Shown here in pieces: positions 9,249-17,628 of a stretch of 56,055 bases of DNA. Under the pieces are notes generated by a model. It did no database searches, had not been told where the DNA came from, and worked only from the letters and a program-made list of their open reading frames with translations. Every line of letters starts with the position of its first letter. The first letter of the stretch is position 1. Origin of the DNA: Candidatus Cryptobacteroides gallistercoris (GTDB lineage: Bacteria; Bacteroidota; Bacteroidia; Bacteroidales; UBA932); NCBI GenBank assembly GCA_017694835.1, contig JADIMJ010000018.1, positions 1 through 56,055 of the forward strand. The letters run 5' to 3'. Both the position numbers and the translations under genes were made by a program.

Positions 9249-10040
9249 ATGAAAAAGTTGATACTCGTGTCTATTGTGGCCATGATGGCCGTGTCCTGTT
9301 TCAAGAATACCGGCTATGAGACAAGCTATACTCTTTATGCTGATTTTTCGGAAACCGAATCATGGTTCAAGGAGGCAGGCGTGAAGGATTCTGTCCTTAT
9401 AGTAGATGCTTTCATATACGGGCCGCTTACATTTCTCAATGCCGCTTCTTCAGAGACAGCCGGCAATGATGCAGACGGAGGCTGGGCCCTGTCTCAGAAG
9501 CGCATGCCGGCAGATGTGCTTTTCCGCGGCGAAGGCGGTGCCATTGACCCTGACCTTGATGCGCTGCTGTCTCCGTATGCTGTGAGTGACACTACAGATG
9601 CAAAGCCGAACGGTGGGAAAGAGATATTTCTTGTCTTCCATGAAGACGAGGCCGGAATGCCTGAACATGACATCCGCTTCGAACAGTCTTCTGTCGGCAC
9701 ATGCAGCCCGACTTTCGCTTTTTTCAACACCACTATAGAGGTCGCCAAGTATTTCAGGACAAAGGCTGCCGAAGGTGATTATTTTGTTGTGAATGTCACC
9801 GGATATTCGGGTTCGTCGCAGACCGGATCCGTGCAGGTCGTCCTGGCGGACAGGAGGGAAGGCAAGAATGAACTTGTGACAGACTGGAAGACAGTGGATA
9901 TATCAGACCTCGGGTCAGTGCAGTATATTGATTTTTCAATCGATGCCCGGCTTTCCGCCGCTTCGCCGGACGAAGACCTGATGTATTTCTGTATGGACAA
10001 CCTTGTCGCGTCGGTCTATATCCGTGTATATAACGAATGA
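9249..10040 (+). CDS. DUF4465-type lipoprotein
   Basis: 263 residues with a lipoprotein signal (MKKLILVSIVAMMAVSC). The body is predicted beta-rich; segments such as DWKTVDISDLG and the terminal YFCMDNLVAS fit the DUF4465 family seen in Bacteroidota and Planctomycetes, whose function is unknown. It stands alone on the plus strand between the DAP operon and the convergent rimM gene, with its own promoter-like element. Surface or periplasmic location is expected from the lipobox. Family placement is from memory of motif patterns and is moderately sure. Confidence 0.7.
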   Translation: MKKLILVSIVAMMAVSCFKNTGYETSYTLYADFSETESWFKEAGVKDSVLIVDAFIYGPLTFLNAASSETAGNDADGGWALSQKRMPADVLFRGEGGAIDPDLDALLSPYAVSDTTDAKPNGGKEIFLVFHEDEAGMPEHDIRFEQSSVGTCSPTFAFFNTTIEVAKYFRTKAAEGDYFVVNVTGYSGSSQTGSVQVVLADRREGKNELVTDWKTVDISDLGSVQYIDFSIDARLSAASPDEDLMYFCMDNLVASVYIRVYNE

Positions 10041-10101
10041 TGCTTCCGGATTTTGCGGCTGACGGCCCCGGGCCGCGGCTGCTGTCCGGTATGGAAGCCG
10101 G

Positions 10102-10608
10102 TCAGACCAGGCCTTCCGGAATGTTCATGACCAGAATCCGGCTTTCCTCGTCGGCAGATATGACGAGGTCTTCATGCAGGGGAATCATCGCGGTACCTGA
10201 AATTGTCCCTACTTCAATGCATGGATTGCCCGGAATGTCGAAGAAGTCTGATATTATGCCGACCTCATTGTGGCATCCGTCGCAAAGAGTCCATCCGATG
10301 AGAGAAATGTCATCCGCCTCATGGCCGATGGCATTTTCTTTTATGTATACGGCCCTGCCGGAAATTTCTTCCGCATCTTCAAGACAGCAGATGTCTGTGA
10401 GCCGGACCAGAGCCTTGCTGTTGCCCCTTGGGACAAATGAATCAATGAAAAAAGGAACCGGCAGTCCGTCAAAATAGATGAACACCGGTTCCTTGAGGTC
10501 AATATCTTCAGGAGAGATGTCGCGGAAGCCCAATACGAGCTCCCCATCTGTACCGTTGGATTTGAGTACCTGGGCTATTCTGTGCAGATTGTGACCTGCC
10601 TCATCCAT
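10102..10608 (-). CDS. rimM: 16S rRNA maturation factor RimM
   Basis: 168 residues, normal for the family. It assists 30S subunit maturation and binds uS19. The C-terminal PRC-barrel-like half ends MIPLHEDLV...ILVMNIPEGLV, the hallmark RimM ending; the N-terminal half has the RimM beta-barrel with an unusually acidic opening. Its ATG overlaps the rpsP stop by one base (TAATG, 10608), so it is translated from the same message as bS16, a common pairing across bacteria. It converges with the DUF4465 gene, 61 bases away, where no U-tract terminator is visible. Confidence 0.9.
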   Translation of the reverse strand: MDEAGHNLHRIAQVLKSNGTDGELVLGFRDISPEDIDLKEPVFIYFDGLPVPFFIDSFVPRGNSKALVRLTDICCLEDAEEISGRAVYIKENAIGHEADDISLIGWTLCDGCHNEVGIISDFFDIPGNPCIEVGTISGTAMIPLHEDLVISADEESRILVMNIPEGLV

Positions 10609-11171
10609 TACGCCTCAGGTGCTTCTGCCGGAGCTGCCTCGGCGGCAGCTGCTTCCTGTGCTGCTTTTTCTGCAGCTGCTGCTTCAGCGGCAGCCCTTGC
10701 AGCTTCTTCGGCTTCAGCTTTCTTCTTGGCGATAGCCTCTGCCCTCTCCTGGTTTACTTTGGCTTCAGCTTCAGCGGCAGCCTTTGCAATATCGGCGGCA
10801 GCCTTTGCTATACCCTCTTTCTTGGCGTTGATCTTAGCGTCTCTCTGAGCCTTCCAGTCAGCAAACTTCTTGTCTGCCTGTTCCTGAGTGAGGGCACCCT
10901 TGGCAACTCCGCCCTGAAGGTGCTTCCTGAGGAGTACTCCTTCGTATGAAAGGATGCGGCGGGCCACGAGAGTCGGTTCAGCACCTACATTGAGCCATGC
11001 AAGAGCCCTCTCTGCGTTGAGGACGATGGTTGCAGGATTGGTGTTGGGATTGTAGGAGCCGATCTGTTCGATGTAACGGCCATCGCGAGGTGCGCGTGAG
11101 TCTGCCACAACAATGTGGAAGAATGCGAAATTCTTCTTTCCGTGGCGCTGTAAACGGATTTTAACAGCCAT
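10608..11171 (-). CDS. rpsP: Small ribosomal subunit protein bS16 with long C-terminal tail
   Basis: 187 residues against about 80-90 in E. coli. The first 85 residues ([20 protein letters not shown]..., [16 protein letters not shown]) are canonical bS16. From about residue 90 there is an extension: a short basic helix region then a low-complexity stretch of A, E and K that looks like a long charged helix. Similar tails are common in Bacteroidota bS16. The antisense of this tail creates a spurious alanine/serine-rich frame. A promoter on the minus strand lies at 11232-11239. Confidence 0.95.
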   Translation of the reverse strand: MAVKIRLQRHGKKNFAFFHIVVADSRAPRDGRYIEQIGSYNPNTNPATIVLNAERALAWLNVGAEPTLVARRILSYEGVLLRKHLQGGVAKGALTQEQADKKFADWKAQRDAKINAKKEGIAKAAADIAKAAAEAEAKVNQERAEAIAKKKAEAEEAARAAAEAAAAEKAAQEAAAAEAAPAEAPEA

Positions 11172-11231
11172 TGTTAATCTGTTTTAAATTGTTAATATTG
11201 ATACCAATGCTTCCTTCACGAGAAAGCGGCG

Positions 11232-11259
11232 CAAAATTAGTGATAAATTCTTATATTTG
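11232..11259. promoter_or_regulatory. Back-to-back promoters of rpsP (minus) and the DUF2147 gene (plus)
   Basis: Minus strand: TAATTTTG at 11239-11232, with TTG about 20 bases upstream, reads toward rpsP. Plus strand: TATATTTG at 11252-11259 reads toward the ATG at 11282. The plus -7 element overlaps the minus -33 region, so the two polymerases could not bind independently. Confidence 0.55.
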
Positions 11260-11281
11260 CAATCTGACGAATAAAATTGTA

Positions 11282-11752
11282 ATGATGAAAAGATTGTTGA
11301 CCGGAATTCTGTCGGCAGCCGCCGCATCTCTTCTCCTTTGCCCGTTATGTTCTTCAGCATCAGGCAGACATCCGGATGATATAACAGGTGTATATTTTGT
11401 CTCGCATGAAGGCGAGGAAAGCCGTGTCCGTATTTTCCGTGAGGATGACGGTTCGTATTCGGCCCGCGTCCTGTGGATCCGTGACAGCCTTGACCGCGAC
11501 GGCAATCTCCGTCTTGACGAGAAAAATCCGGACAGGTCCCTGCGCAATATCCCGTGCAACAGAATATTGATAATGAAAGGGCTGAAGTACAATCCCGCCA
11601 AGGACAGATGGGATGACGGCAAAATCTATGACCCCACGCGCGGCATTAGGGCCAATGTGATGTGCGAATTCGGGACCGACGGCCGTCTGCGCGTCCGCGG
11701 TTCCATCCTCGGCATTTCGCAATCCGTGTATTGGGACAAGGTCAGGGAGTGA
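11282..11752 (+). CDS. DUF2147 family secreted protein
   Basis: 156 residues from ATG 11282 (an in-frame extension to 11171 would run through the promoter). A signal peptide (MMKRLLTGILSAAAASLLL...) is followed by a small beta-barrel-like domain with DDITGVYFVS, ARVLWIRDS, GKIYDPTRG and GSILGISQSVYW, which matches the DUF2147 pattern (W..G.I.DP..G..Y....). Function in the family is unknown; export to the periplasm is expected. It has its own promoter, shared back-to-back with rpsP. Confidence 0.8.
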   Translation: MMKRLLTGILSAAAASLLLCPLCSSASGRHPDDITGVYFVSHEGEESRVRIFREDDGSYSARVLWIRDSLDRDGNLRLDEKNPDRSLRNIPCNRILIMKGLKYNPAKDRWDDGKIYDPTRGIRANVMCEFGTDGRLRVRGSILGISQSVYWDKVRE

Positions 11753-11849
11753 AATGACCTCCGGGCGTGCCGTATGCTTCCGGCGCAATATCCATGAATG
11801 CCGATGCTCCATGTCCGAGAATGCCATTGATTGTCTGCCCATATTATAT

Positions 11850-11940
11850 CTGTTCTGTTTCTCTTCGCTTTGTTTCTCTCCGTTTTGTTTCGTTGTTTTG
11901 TTTCGTTGTTTTGTTTTGGAGATTTGTTTTGATTTGTTTT
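11850..11940. repeat. T-rich decaying tandem repeat
   Basis: Two exact 13-bp units (CGTTGTTTTGTTT at 11891-11903 and 11904-11916) are flanked by degenerate TTTCTCTCCGTTTTG-like units on the left and TTTGTTTTG units on the right, giving about 90 bases almost free of A on the plus strand. It lies between the DUF2147 gene and the tRNA-Leu promoter. Confidence 0.7.
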
Positions 11941-11949
11941 CAAAAAAAA

Positions 11950-11980
11950 TTTGCAATTAAATAAAATCAATGTATCTTTG
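11950..11980 (+). promoter_or_regulatory. Promoter of tRNA-Leu
   Basis: TTTG at 11950-11953 and TATCTTTG at 11973-11980 are 19 bases apart, an excellent match to the Bacteroidota promoter; the tRNA begins 17 bases after the -7 element. Confidence 0.8.
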
Positions 11981-11996
11981 CAGTCCCAAACCAAAA

Positions 11997-12082
11997 GCGG
12001 ATGTGGTGAAATGGTAGACACGCCACTTTGAGGGGGTGGTGGGCGTAAGCCTGTGCGAGTTCGACTCTCGCCATCCGCACCA
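11997..12082 (+). tRNA. tRNA-Leu (anticodon GAG)
   Basis: 86 nt. The acceptor stem GCGGATG pairs with CATCCGC; the anticodon arm has loop TTGAGGG (anticodon GAG, codons CUC/CUU); there is a long variable arm (class II), T arm GCGAG-TTCGACT-CTCGC, and CCA encoded at 12080-12082. Confidence 0.96.
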
Positions 12083-12088
12083 CACTGA

Positions 12089-12120
12089 AGAGACCTGCAG
12101 GAAACTGCGGGTCTCTTTTT
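12089..12120 (+). terminator. Intrinsic terminator after tRNA-Leu
   Basis: A 12-bp stem (12089-12100 with 12105-12116, one G-T pair) closed by a GAAA tetraloop is followed by a T run. Confidence 0.9.
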
Positions 12121-12224
12121 GGTATAATCCATGTTGATTTAGGGTGGTGCGGCCGGTGGCTTCCCTCTCCTCCTCCCCCCAAAAAAATGCCTTCCGACGG
12201 CCGCTCGCCCATCCATTTCTCCTG

Positions 12225-12244
12225 CTGATAACGCCTGATAACGC
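12225..12244. repeat. 10-bp tandem duplication before lepA
   Basis: CTGATAACGC occurs twice without spacing, 35 bases upstream of the lepA promoter element. Confidence 0.6.
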
Positions 12245-12278
12245 ATATGGGTTTTAATTGCATCACGAATATAATTGC

Positions 12279-12286
12279 TATATTTG
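12279..12286 (+). promoter_or_regulatory. Promoter -7 element of lepA
   Basis: TATATTTG fits TAnnTTTG; a TTG lies 18 bases upstream (12258-12260). The ATG at 12306 is 19 bases downstream. Confidence 0.6.
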
Positions 12287-12305
12287 CAGCCGACGGATTT
12301 ATGAT

Positions 12306-14093
12306 ATGAAGAACATTAGGAATTTCTGTATAATCGCACATATCGACCACGGAAAGAGCACTCTTGCGGACAGGATGCTTGAGCTCACGAATACCTTGAG
12401 CGAGAGGGACATGGAGGCGCAGGTCCTTGATTCCATGGATCTTGAGAAAGAGAAGGGCATTACCATCAAGAGCCATGCAATCCAGATGGAATATGTGTCA
12501 GGTGGGGAGAAATATATTCTCAATCTGATTGATACTCCGGGGCATGTTGACTTTTCGTACGAAGTGTCAAGGGCCATTGCTTCCTGCGAGGGTGCGCTCC
12601 TCGTAGTGGATGCCACGCAGGGTATCCAGGCTCAGACAATATCCAATCTTTATCTTGCAATCGAGCACGACCTGGAAATTATCCCGGTGCTGAACAAGAT
12701 TGACATGGATGCGGCAATGCCGGAGGTGGTGACCGACCAGGTGGTGGATCTGCTCGGCTGCAGCCCGGATGATGTACTCAGGGCGTCAGGCAAGACGGGT
12801 GAAGGCGTGAGGGAGATTCTTGATGCCATTGTCGGGCGCGTCCCGGCTCCCACAGGAGATCCTGATGCCCCGCTCCAGGCCCTTATCTTTGACTCCGTGT
12901 TTAATCCGTTCCGTGGCATAATCGCATATTTCAAGGTCCGGAACGGCTCGGTCCGCACAGGAGACAAGGTCAAATTCTTCAACACCGGCAAAGAATATGA
13001 GGCTGACGAGGTCGGCGTGCTCAAGATGAAGCTCTGTCCGCAGGAAGAAATACCTTGCGGAAGCGTGGGTTATATCATTTCAGGAATAAAGACTGCGTCC
13101 GAAGTGAAGGTCGGCGATACGATAACCCATGTCGACGCCCCGTGCCGGGAGGCCATCGCAGGTTTCGAGGAAGTGAAGCCGATGCTTTTTGCCGGAGTAT
13201 ATCCGGTGGAGACAGACCAGTACGAGGAACTCCGTTCTTCCCTTGAGAAACTCCAGCTCAATGATGCATCTCTTGTGTTCGAGCCTGAGTCTTCGCTTGC
13301 TCTCGGATTCGGTTTCCGCTGCGGATTTCTCGGCCTGCTGCACCTCGAGATTGTGCAGGAGAGACTTTTCAGGGAATTCGGCATGGATGTGATAACTACA
13401 GTGCCGAATGTGTCCTATAAAGTATATACCACGCAGGGTGATGTCGTGGATGTCCACAATCCGTCGGGACTGCCGGCTCCGACGCTTGTCTCGCGGATAG
13501 AGGAGCCGTACATCAAGGCGCAGGTCATTTCCAAGGCTGAATTCTACGGCCCGATCATGAAATTGTGCCTTGACAAGAGGGGAATACTTGTCAACCAGCA
13601 TTATATTACATCCGACAGGCTGGAGCTGACTTATGAGATGCCTCTTTCCGAGATTGTCTTTGACTTTTATGACAAGCTGAAGTCGATTTCCAGGGGCTAT
13701 GCCTCATTTGACTATCATCTGATAGGATTCAGGGAGGCAAAGCTCGTCAAACTGGACATCCTTCTCAACGGAGAGCCTGCAGATGCGCTTTCAAGCCTCA
13801 TCCATGCCGACCATGCATATGATTTCGGACGCCGGATCTGCGAGAAACTCAAGGAACTCATCCCGAGGCAGCAGTTCGACATCGCAATCCAGGCGGCGAT
13901 AGGCTCGAAAATCATTGCCCGCGAGACGGTGAAGGCGGTCCGCAAAGATGTCACTGCCAAGTGTTACGGCGGAGACATAACCAGAAAGAGAAAATTGCTT
14001 GAGAAGCAGAAGCAGGGCAAGAAGCGCATGCGTCAGATCGGTACCGTCGAAGTGCCGCAGAGTGCGTTTATGGCCGTTCTCAAGCTTGATTAG
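12306..14093 (+). CDS. lepA: Elongation factor 4
   Basis: 595 residues, the usual length for LepA/EF4. This GTPase binds the ribosome and promotes back-translocation or assists initiation and assembly under stress. G motifs are clear: [13 protein letters not shown] (about 10-22), DTPGHVDF and NKIDM; the LepA-specific C-terminal domain ends with [22 protein letters not shown] 12306 is taken because it begins directly with [17 protein letters not shown], as in homologues; the longer frame from 12258 would include the promoter. A glycosyltransferase gene follows after 6 bases, so the two are probably co-transcribed. Confidence 0.95.
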   Translation: MKNIRNFCIIAHIDHGKSTLADRMLELTNTLSERDMEAQVLDSMDLEKEKGITIKSHAIQMEYVSGGEKYILNLIDTPGHVDFSYEVSRAIASCEGALLVVDATQGIQAQTISNLYLAIEHDLEIIPVLNKIDMDAAMPEVVTDQVVDLLGCSPDDVLRASGKTGEGVREILDAIVGRVPAPTGDPDAPLQALIFDSVFNPFRGIIAYFKVRNGSVRTGDKVKFFNTGKEYEADEVGVLKMKLCPQEEIPCGSVGYIISGIKTASEVKVGDTITHVDAPCREAIAGFEEVKPMLFAGVYPVETDQYEELRSSLEKLQLNDASLVFEPESSLALGFGFRCGFLGLLHLEIVQERLFREFGMDVITTVPNVSYKVYTTQGDVVDVHNPSGLPAPTLVSRIEEPYIKAQVISKAEFYGPIMKLCLDKRGILVNQHYITSDRLELTYEMPLSEIVFDFYDKLKSISRGYASFDYHLIGFREAKLVKLDILLNGEPADALSSLIHADHAYDFGRRICEKLKELIPRQQFDIAIQAAIGSKIIARETVKAVRKDVTAKCYGGDITRKRKLLEKQKQGKKRMRQIGTVEVPQSAFMAVLKLD

Positions 14094-14099
14094 CCGGAT

Positions 14100-14924
14100 A
14101 TGGAAGCAGCTGTTCTGATGACGGTGCATAACAGGAAGGACAAGACTCTGGCCTGTCTTTACTCGTTTATGCCGCAGGCCGTGTCCCTTACTGCAGAAGG
14201 ACGCTTTGCCTTCTCCATATGGATGACGGATGACGGCTGTACTGACGGTACGGCTGATGCCGTGGTTTCGGCCTTTCCTCATGTGCATATAGTCAAGGGT
14301 GACGGCAATCTTTACTGGAACAGAGGCATGTGTGCCGCATGGTCTGCGTCATTGCCTTCCTGTCCGGACTTTTTCCTGTGGCTGAACGACGACATATTGC
14401 TGAAGCCGGGCGCGCTTCAGACTCTCTTCGAAATCTCGTCTGCCATGGGGCATAAGGCAATTGTGGTCGGGACAGCCGAAGGGTCTGACGGCACCCTGTC
14501 CTACGGGGGGCGTACACGCAAGGGCCGCATTATTGTCCCGGACAGGACAATCCCCGTCGGGTGTGACATTTTCAACGGCAATCTTGTCCTTGTCCCGAGG
14601 CATGTCTTTGACCGGATCGGAATACTCGATCATTTTTATACGCATGGGTTCGGTGATTATGACTATGGAATCCGGGCTGAGAAAGCCGGCCTCGTCTCTG
14701 TCGTCGCGCCCGGTGTCCTTGCCGTGTGTGACCGCAATCCCGGCATACCTGTCTGGCGGGACTCCTCCTATCGGCTTCGTGAGCGCTACAGGGCCTTGTC
14801 CCGTCCTGTCGGGAGACCGTTCAGGGAACAGTTCGTCTATGACATCAGGAGCGGAGGGCTGCTTTGGGCAGTATTCCATTTCATTTCATTGAATCTCAAG
14901 GTGCTCTTCCCGGTTATGAAATGA
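14100..14924 (+). CDS. Family 2 glycosyltransferase
   Basis: 274 residues. A GT-A fold is indicated by the N-terminal AVLMTVHNRKDKTLACLYS, the nucleotide-binding WMTDDGCTDGT and the LWLNDDILL motif with metal-binding Asp residues (about 95-100). It lacks transmembrane segments. The family transfers sugars from nucleotide-sugar donors, often rhamnosyl or galactofuranosyl in surface polysaccharides; the substrate cannot be told. It lies 6 bases after lepA, with no polysaccharide cluster around it. The last bases including its stop are tandemly repeated downstream (14910-14963). Confidence 0.85.
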   Translation: MEAAVLMTVHNRKDKTLACLYSFMPQAVSLTAEGRFAFSIWMTDDGCTDGTADAVVSAFPHVHIVKGDGNLYWNRGMCAAWSASLPSCPDFFLWLNDDILLKPGALQTLFEISSAMGHKAIVVGTAEGSDGTLSYGGRTRKGRIIVPDRTIPVGCDIFNGNLVLVPRHVFDRIGILDHFYTHGFGDYDYGIRAEKAGLVSVVAPGVLAVCDRNPGIPVWRDSSYRLRERYRALSRPVGRPFREQFVYDIRSGGLLWAVFHFISLNLKVLFPVMK

Positions 14925-14963
14925 AATCCGGTTATGAAATGAAATCCGGTTATGAAATGACAT
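14910..14963 (+). repeat. 18-bp tandem repeat spanning the glycosyltransferase stop codon
   Basis: CCGGTTATGAAATGA followed by three bases is present three times at 14910-14927, 14928-14945 and 14946-14963. The first unit encodes the end of the protein (V-M-K-stop); each further unit again contains ATGAAATGA. Confidence 0.85.
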
Positions 14964-14975
14964 TGATTCACATGA

Positions 14976-15115
14976 AATAATTGGGCTCCCCTGTCGCAAG
15001 GAAGCCCAATTCAAACCCTCACAATCATTTGAGGTCCCGGGGATGACTCCAAGTCAGAATTGCACACATTACTCAGAAATCATCATTCCCCGGATTGAGA
15101 CGAATAAGATTCTTA
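14976..15115 (-). ncRNA. Candidate structured RNA between glycosyltransferase and menA
   Basis: Three inverted repeats are packed in 140 bases: AATTGGGCT/AGCCCAATT (14979-14987 with 15003-15011), CCCTCA/TGAGG (around 15015-15034), and CCCGGGGATGA with TCATTCCCCGG (around 15037 and 15083, enclosing a 45-base internal region). Read on the minus strand, a CATCTTTG element (one base off TAnnTTTG) lies at the upstream end and the 9-bp hairpin at the downstream end, followed by a weak ATTATTT. This resembles a small RNA with a terminator; a 6S-like identity is possible but unproven. Read on the plus strand it could instead be the end of the lepA message. Confidence 0.4.
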
Positions 15116-15202
15116 ACCGATGCAAAGATGGCATTTCCTCTTTTCACGGGAGTTGTAGATTGTGTTGTTTTATATGTTGTTTTAGGTATTGTAATATTTA
15201 TA

Positions 15203-16111
15203 ATGAGTAAATTAGGGTATTATGTCGCAGCAATGCGCCTGCGCACTCTCCCGCTTTCTTTGGCAGGTGTGTCGCTCGGACTGATGCTGGCAGCGTCAGA
15301 CTATATCGTCAGATGGGATGTGGTGCTTTTCACTGTGCTGACAGCCCTTTTCCTGCAGATTCTTTCCAATGTGTCAAATGAGCTGGGCGATGCCTTGAGG
15401 GGAACGGACTCGGGTGACAGGCAGGGCCCCGCCTACAGCATATCGGCCGGGCGTCTCGGTATCCGGGACTTCAAGGTTATGGTCTGGGTATATGCCGTCC
15501 TTTCCGCCTTGTCCGGGCTGGCGCTCATAAAGTGTTCCTATGGCACTCTCCTTTCCCTGGAGTCGGTGCTCTTCATGATTCTTGGATTTGCCGCGATATC
15601 AAGTGCCATGAGGTATACATTGGGCAAGTCACCCTACGGTTACCGGGGAATGGGTGATGTCTATGTCTTCATATTTTTCGGGATTGTCTCAGTGCTCGGC
15701 TCATATCTCATTGCAGCGCATGACATCCCGTCATGGTTCCTTCTGCTTCCGGCATCAGCCATCGGTTTTTTCAGTATGGCGGTCCTGAATGTCAACAATA
15801 TCAGGGATATGAGCACTGATGCAGCCACGAGGATGACTGTCCCGCTTAAAATAGGGGAGAAGGGAGCAAAAGTATATCAGACGGTTCTGATTGTACTCGG
15901 CTGGGCTGCGATGCTGGGATATGCATTCTCAAGGGTCTTCAGCCTGTGGCATTATCTGTTTGTCCTGACACTGCCGCTGTTTGTCCTGCATGTTGCAGGG
16001 GTGTGGAGAGGCCATGGCAGAAGCCTTGATTCCATGCTTCCGCTGCTGGTCATTTCAACATTTCTTTTTGCACTTCTCGGCGGCCTGGGATTCATTGTCT
16101 TTCTCTTCTGA
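15203..16111 (+). CDS. menA: 1,4-dihydroxy-2-naphthoate polyprenyltransferase
   Basis: 302 residues from ATG 15203, the position that gives the family start (SKLGYYVAAMRLRTLPLS). It attaches the polyprenyl chain to DHNA in menaquinone synthesis. The UbiA-superfamily Asp motifs are present: NVSNELGDALRGTDSGDRQGP and NNIRDMSTD. About eight to nine hydrophobic helices are visible, so it is an inner-membrane enzyme. The frame extends to 15095 but that part would pass through the structured region. It converges with menG (the next pathway step) on the opposite strand, 63 bases away. Confidence 0.92.
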   Translation: MSKLGYYVAAMRLRTLPLSLAGVSLGLMLAASDYIVRWDVVLFTVLTALFLQILSNVSNELGDALRGTDSGDRQGPAYSISAGRLGIRDFKVMVWVYAVLSALSGLALIKCSYGTLLSLESVLFMILGFAAISSAMRYTLGKSPYGYRGMGDVYVFIFFGIVSVLGSYLIAAHDIPSWFLLLPASAIGFFSMAVLNVNNIRDMSTDAATRMTVPLKIGEKGAKVYQTVLIVLGWAAMLGYAFSRVFSLWHYLFVLTLPLFVLHVAGVWRGHGRSLDSMLPLLVISTFLFALLGGLGFIVFLF

Positions 16112-16131
16112 TATTGTTTGCCGGCATGCAT

Positions 16132-16191
16132 TTTATTTTATGGGGTGAACATGTTCATTTTATCCCGGCGTTGTTCATTTTATGCCGGTGT
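16132..16191 (-). repeat. 20-bp tandem repeat spanning the menG stop codon
   Basis: On the minus strand the end of menG (GGCATAAAATGAACA, including TGA) is followed by a second copy (GGGATAAAATGAACA, 16152-16171) and a decayed third (CCCATAAAATAAAATG). Unit length is about 20 bases. Confidence 0.75.
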
Positions 16192-16942
16192 ACATTCTGC
16201 AGATTCCGGCTGAAAAAGCCCTGTGCCTGATGTCGGAGAATCCGCATTCTGACATCATTTCCATGAATTTTTCCGGACGGGGGAATTTCAGGACCGAGGC
16301 TGGCAGGTAGCGGTATGCTCCCTTGTCCCCGGAGACCATGCCTCCGACAGCCGGCAGGATATGAAGGAAATACAATTTGTAAAGCCGTGAAAGGAATGGA
16401 TTTTCAGGTGTTGAAAGTTCAAGGATTATCAGCTTCCCGGACTCTGCAAGAACACGGTGCATTTCTTTCAGCCCTGTTTCAAGGTGTTCAAAGTTCCTGA
16501 CGCCGAAAGCTGCTGTCACCCTGTCGAAACAGCCGTCTTCAAACGGAAGCGATTCGCAGTCGGCTTCCATGAGGGTGATTCTGCCCGACAATCCGGCCTC
16601 AGCTGTCTTTTTTCTGCCGATTTCAAGCATCCCCGGGGATATGTCGACACCTGTGATTCTGCATCCTTCGCCTGCTGCTCTCCCCATTCCGATGGCAAAA
16701 TCCCCGGTGCCGCATGCTACGTCCAGTATATTGAGTCCCGGTCCGGTACCGCTGCCGCTGCCTGCGCCTGTACTGGTGCTGGTGCCGCTGCCTGTGCCTG
16801 TGCCTGTGCCGGTGTCCGTGGCCTCTTTTATGGCCTTTTTTCTCCAGAGCCTGTCTATGTCCAGGGACAATATGTGGTTCAGTTTGTCATAGTCTTTGGC
16901 AATATTGTCAAAGAGTTTCCGTATTTTTTCTTTTTTCGGCAT
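16175..16942 (-). CDS. menG: Demethylmenaquinone methyltransferase with low-complexity insert
   Basis: 255 residues. SAM-dependent methyltransferase of the UbiE/MenG family, the last step of menaquinone synthesis. Family motifs: [21 protein letters not shown] at the start, [12 protein letters not shown] (motif I, about 72-83), DISPGML, and [19 protein letters not shown]. Between helix '[10 protein letters not shown]' and motif I there is a 27-residue Thr/Gly/Ser linker (residues 43-69; 16736-16816) made of dipeptide repeats, absent from normal homologues. The start overlaps yidD by 35 bases. It is the last gene of the yciH-DUF4271-hemD-rnpA-yidD-menG operon. Confidence 0.92.
   Translation of the reverse strand: MPKKEKIRKLFDNIAKDYDKLNHILSLDIDRLWRKKAIKEATDTGTGTGTGSGTSTSTGAGSGSGTGPGLNILDVACGTGDFAIGMGRAAGEGCRITGVDISPGMLEIGRKKTAEAGLSGRITLMEADCESLPFEDGCFDRVTAAFGVRNFEHLETGLKEMHRVLAESGKLIILELSTPENPFLSRLYKLYFLHILPAVGGMVSGDKGAYRYLPASVLKFPRPEKFMEMMSECGFSDIRHRAFSAGICRMYTGIK
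16736..16816 (-). repeat. In-frame hexanucleotide repeat inside menG
   Basis: On the minus strand the codons alternate GGC with ACA/ACC/AGC; ACAGGC is repeated three times exactly and then degenerates. Because units are multiples of six, copy-number change alters linker length without shifting frame. Confidence 0.85.
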
Positions 16943-17270
16943 AGTCGTGTGTATGTTTTTCTTTATTCCCTGTCTTCCTGCCCGTGCTTATTGGGGATCC
17001 GAAGACTGTGCATTCATCCGGCACCGGATCATAGCCGCTTCCGCCCCACGGATTGCATCTCGCTATTCTCCGGACGCTCAGGAAAAATCCTTTTACAGGA
17101 CCATGTCTTCTGAAGGCTTCCAGGGCGTATGCAGAGCAGGTTGGGGTATATCGGCATGAGGGCGGTGTCAACGGGGAGATGCATGTCTGATAGAATCTTA
17201 TCAGGACAACAAACGGAAAGACAAGGATTTTCTTCAACACTGACGATGCAGTCCTTTCATTTTCTGGCAT
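16908..17270 (-). CDS. yidD: Membrane protein insertion efficiency factor YidD
   Basis: 120 residues from ATG 17270; other in-frame starts exist at 17279 and 17285. The core ([40 protein letters not shown]...GGSGYDPVP) is the diagnostic YidD block with conserved Cys residues. The small inner-membrane-associated protein aids YidC-dependent insertion. A basic tail of about 30 residues follows the core, longer than in E. coli, and overlaps the menG start. Its own start overlaps the rnpA end by 14 bases. rnpA-yidD adjacency is widespread in bacteria. Confidence 0.9.
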   Translation of the reverse strand: MPENERTASSVLKKILVFPFVVLIRFYQTCISPLTPPSCRYTPTCSAYALEAFRRHGPVKGFFLSVRRIARCNPWGGSGYDPVPDECTVFGSPISTGRKTGNKEKHTHDYAEKRKNTETL

Positions 17271-17628
17271 TGCTGACATTTTCAAGGACTTTTCCTACAG
17301 ATGAGAAAATCTCTCCGAATGGTCTGATGTCGCGGACATTATAGACAAGCATCATGTCTGCATGCTCTGAAAGTCCCAGCTTTTCTTTCTGAAGCCTGAA
17401 GCTTTCCCGCATGCGCCTTTTCAGCAAATTGCGTTTCACTGCTCTCCTGAAAAGCTTTTTGGGAACAGACACCATTATCCTGTCGCAGTCTTCCCCGTTT
17501 CCGGACAGAAAACAATACCTGAGGCAGCCGGCATATCCCGACCTGCCTTCAGTCAATAGTCTTGATATGGCAGCCTTGCCGCAGAGCCGTTCCCTTTTGG
17601 CAAATGTCCTGTGACTGCGGCTGTCCAT
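17257..17628 (-). CDS. rnpA: Ribonuclease P protein component
   Basis: 123 residues from ATG 17628, which overlaps the hemD stop by one base (TGATG). Motifs: [17 protein letters not shown] at the start, [26 protein letters not shown] (the RNR signature, binding the RNA subunit) and [10 protein letters not shown]. It is the protein cofactor of tRNA 5' processing. Usually rnpA is next to rpmH; here the upstream gene is hemD-like, as in other Bacteroidota. Confidence 0.93.
   Translation of the reverse strand: MDSRSHRTFAKRERLCGKAAISRLLTEGRSGYAGCLRYCFLSGNGEDCDRIMVSVPKKLFRRAVKRNLLKRRMRESFRLQKEKLGLSEHADMMLVYNVRDIRPFGEIFSSVGKVLENVSNARK

Noticed and set aside
10041..10101. Terminator between the DUF4465 gene and rimM
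   Set aside because: A short GC hairpin (CGGCC/GGCCG) is present but there is no T run on either strand.
10582..10848. Alanine/serine-rich plus-strand frame
   Set aside because: It is the antisense of the low-complexity bS16 tail.
11626..12132. Minus-strand frame over the tRNA-Leu region
   Set aside because: Antisense of the tRNA and the T-rich repeat; no protein features.
16569..16892. Plus-strand frame with Pro/Val/Leu repeats
   Set aside because: Antisense of the menG hexanucleotide repeat; no start context or family.
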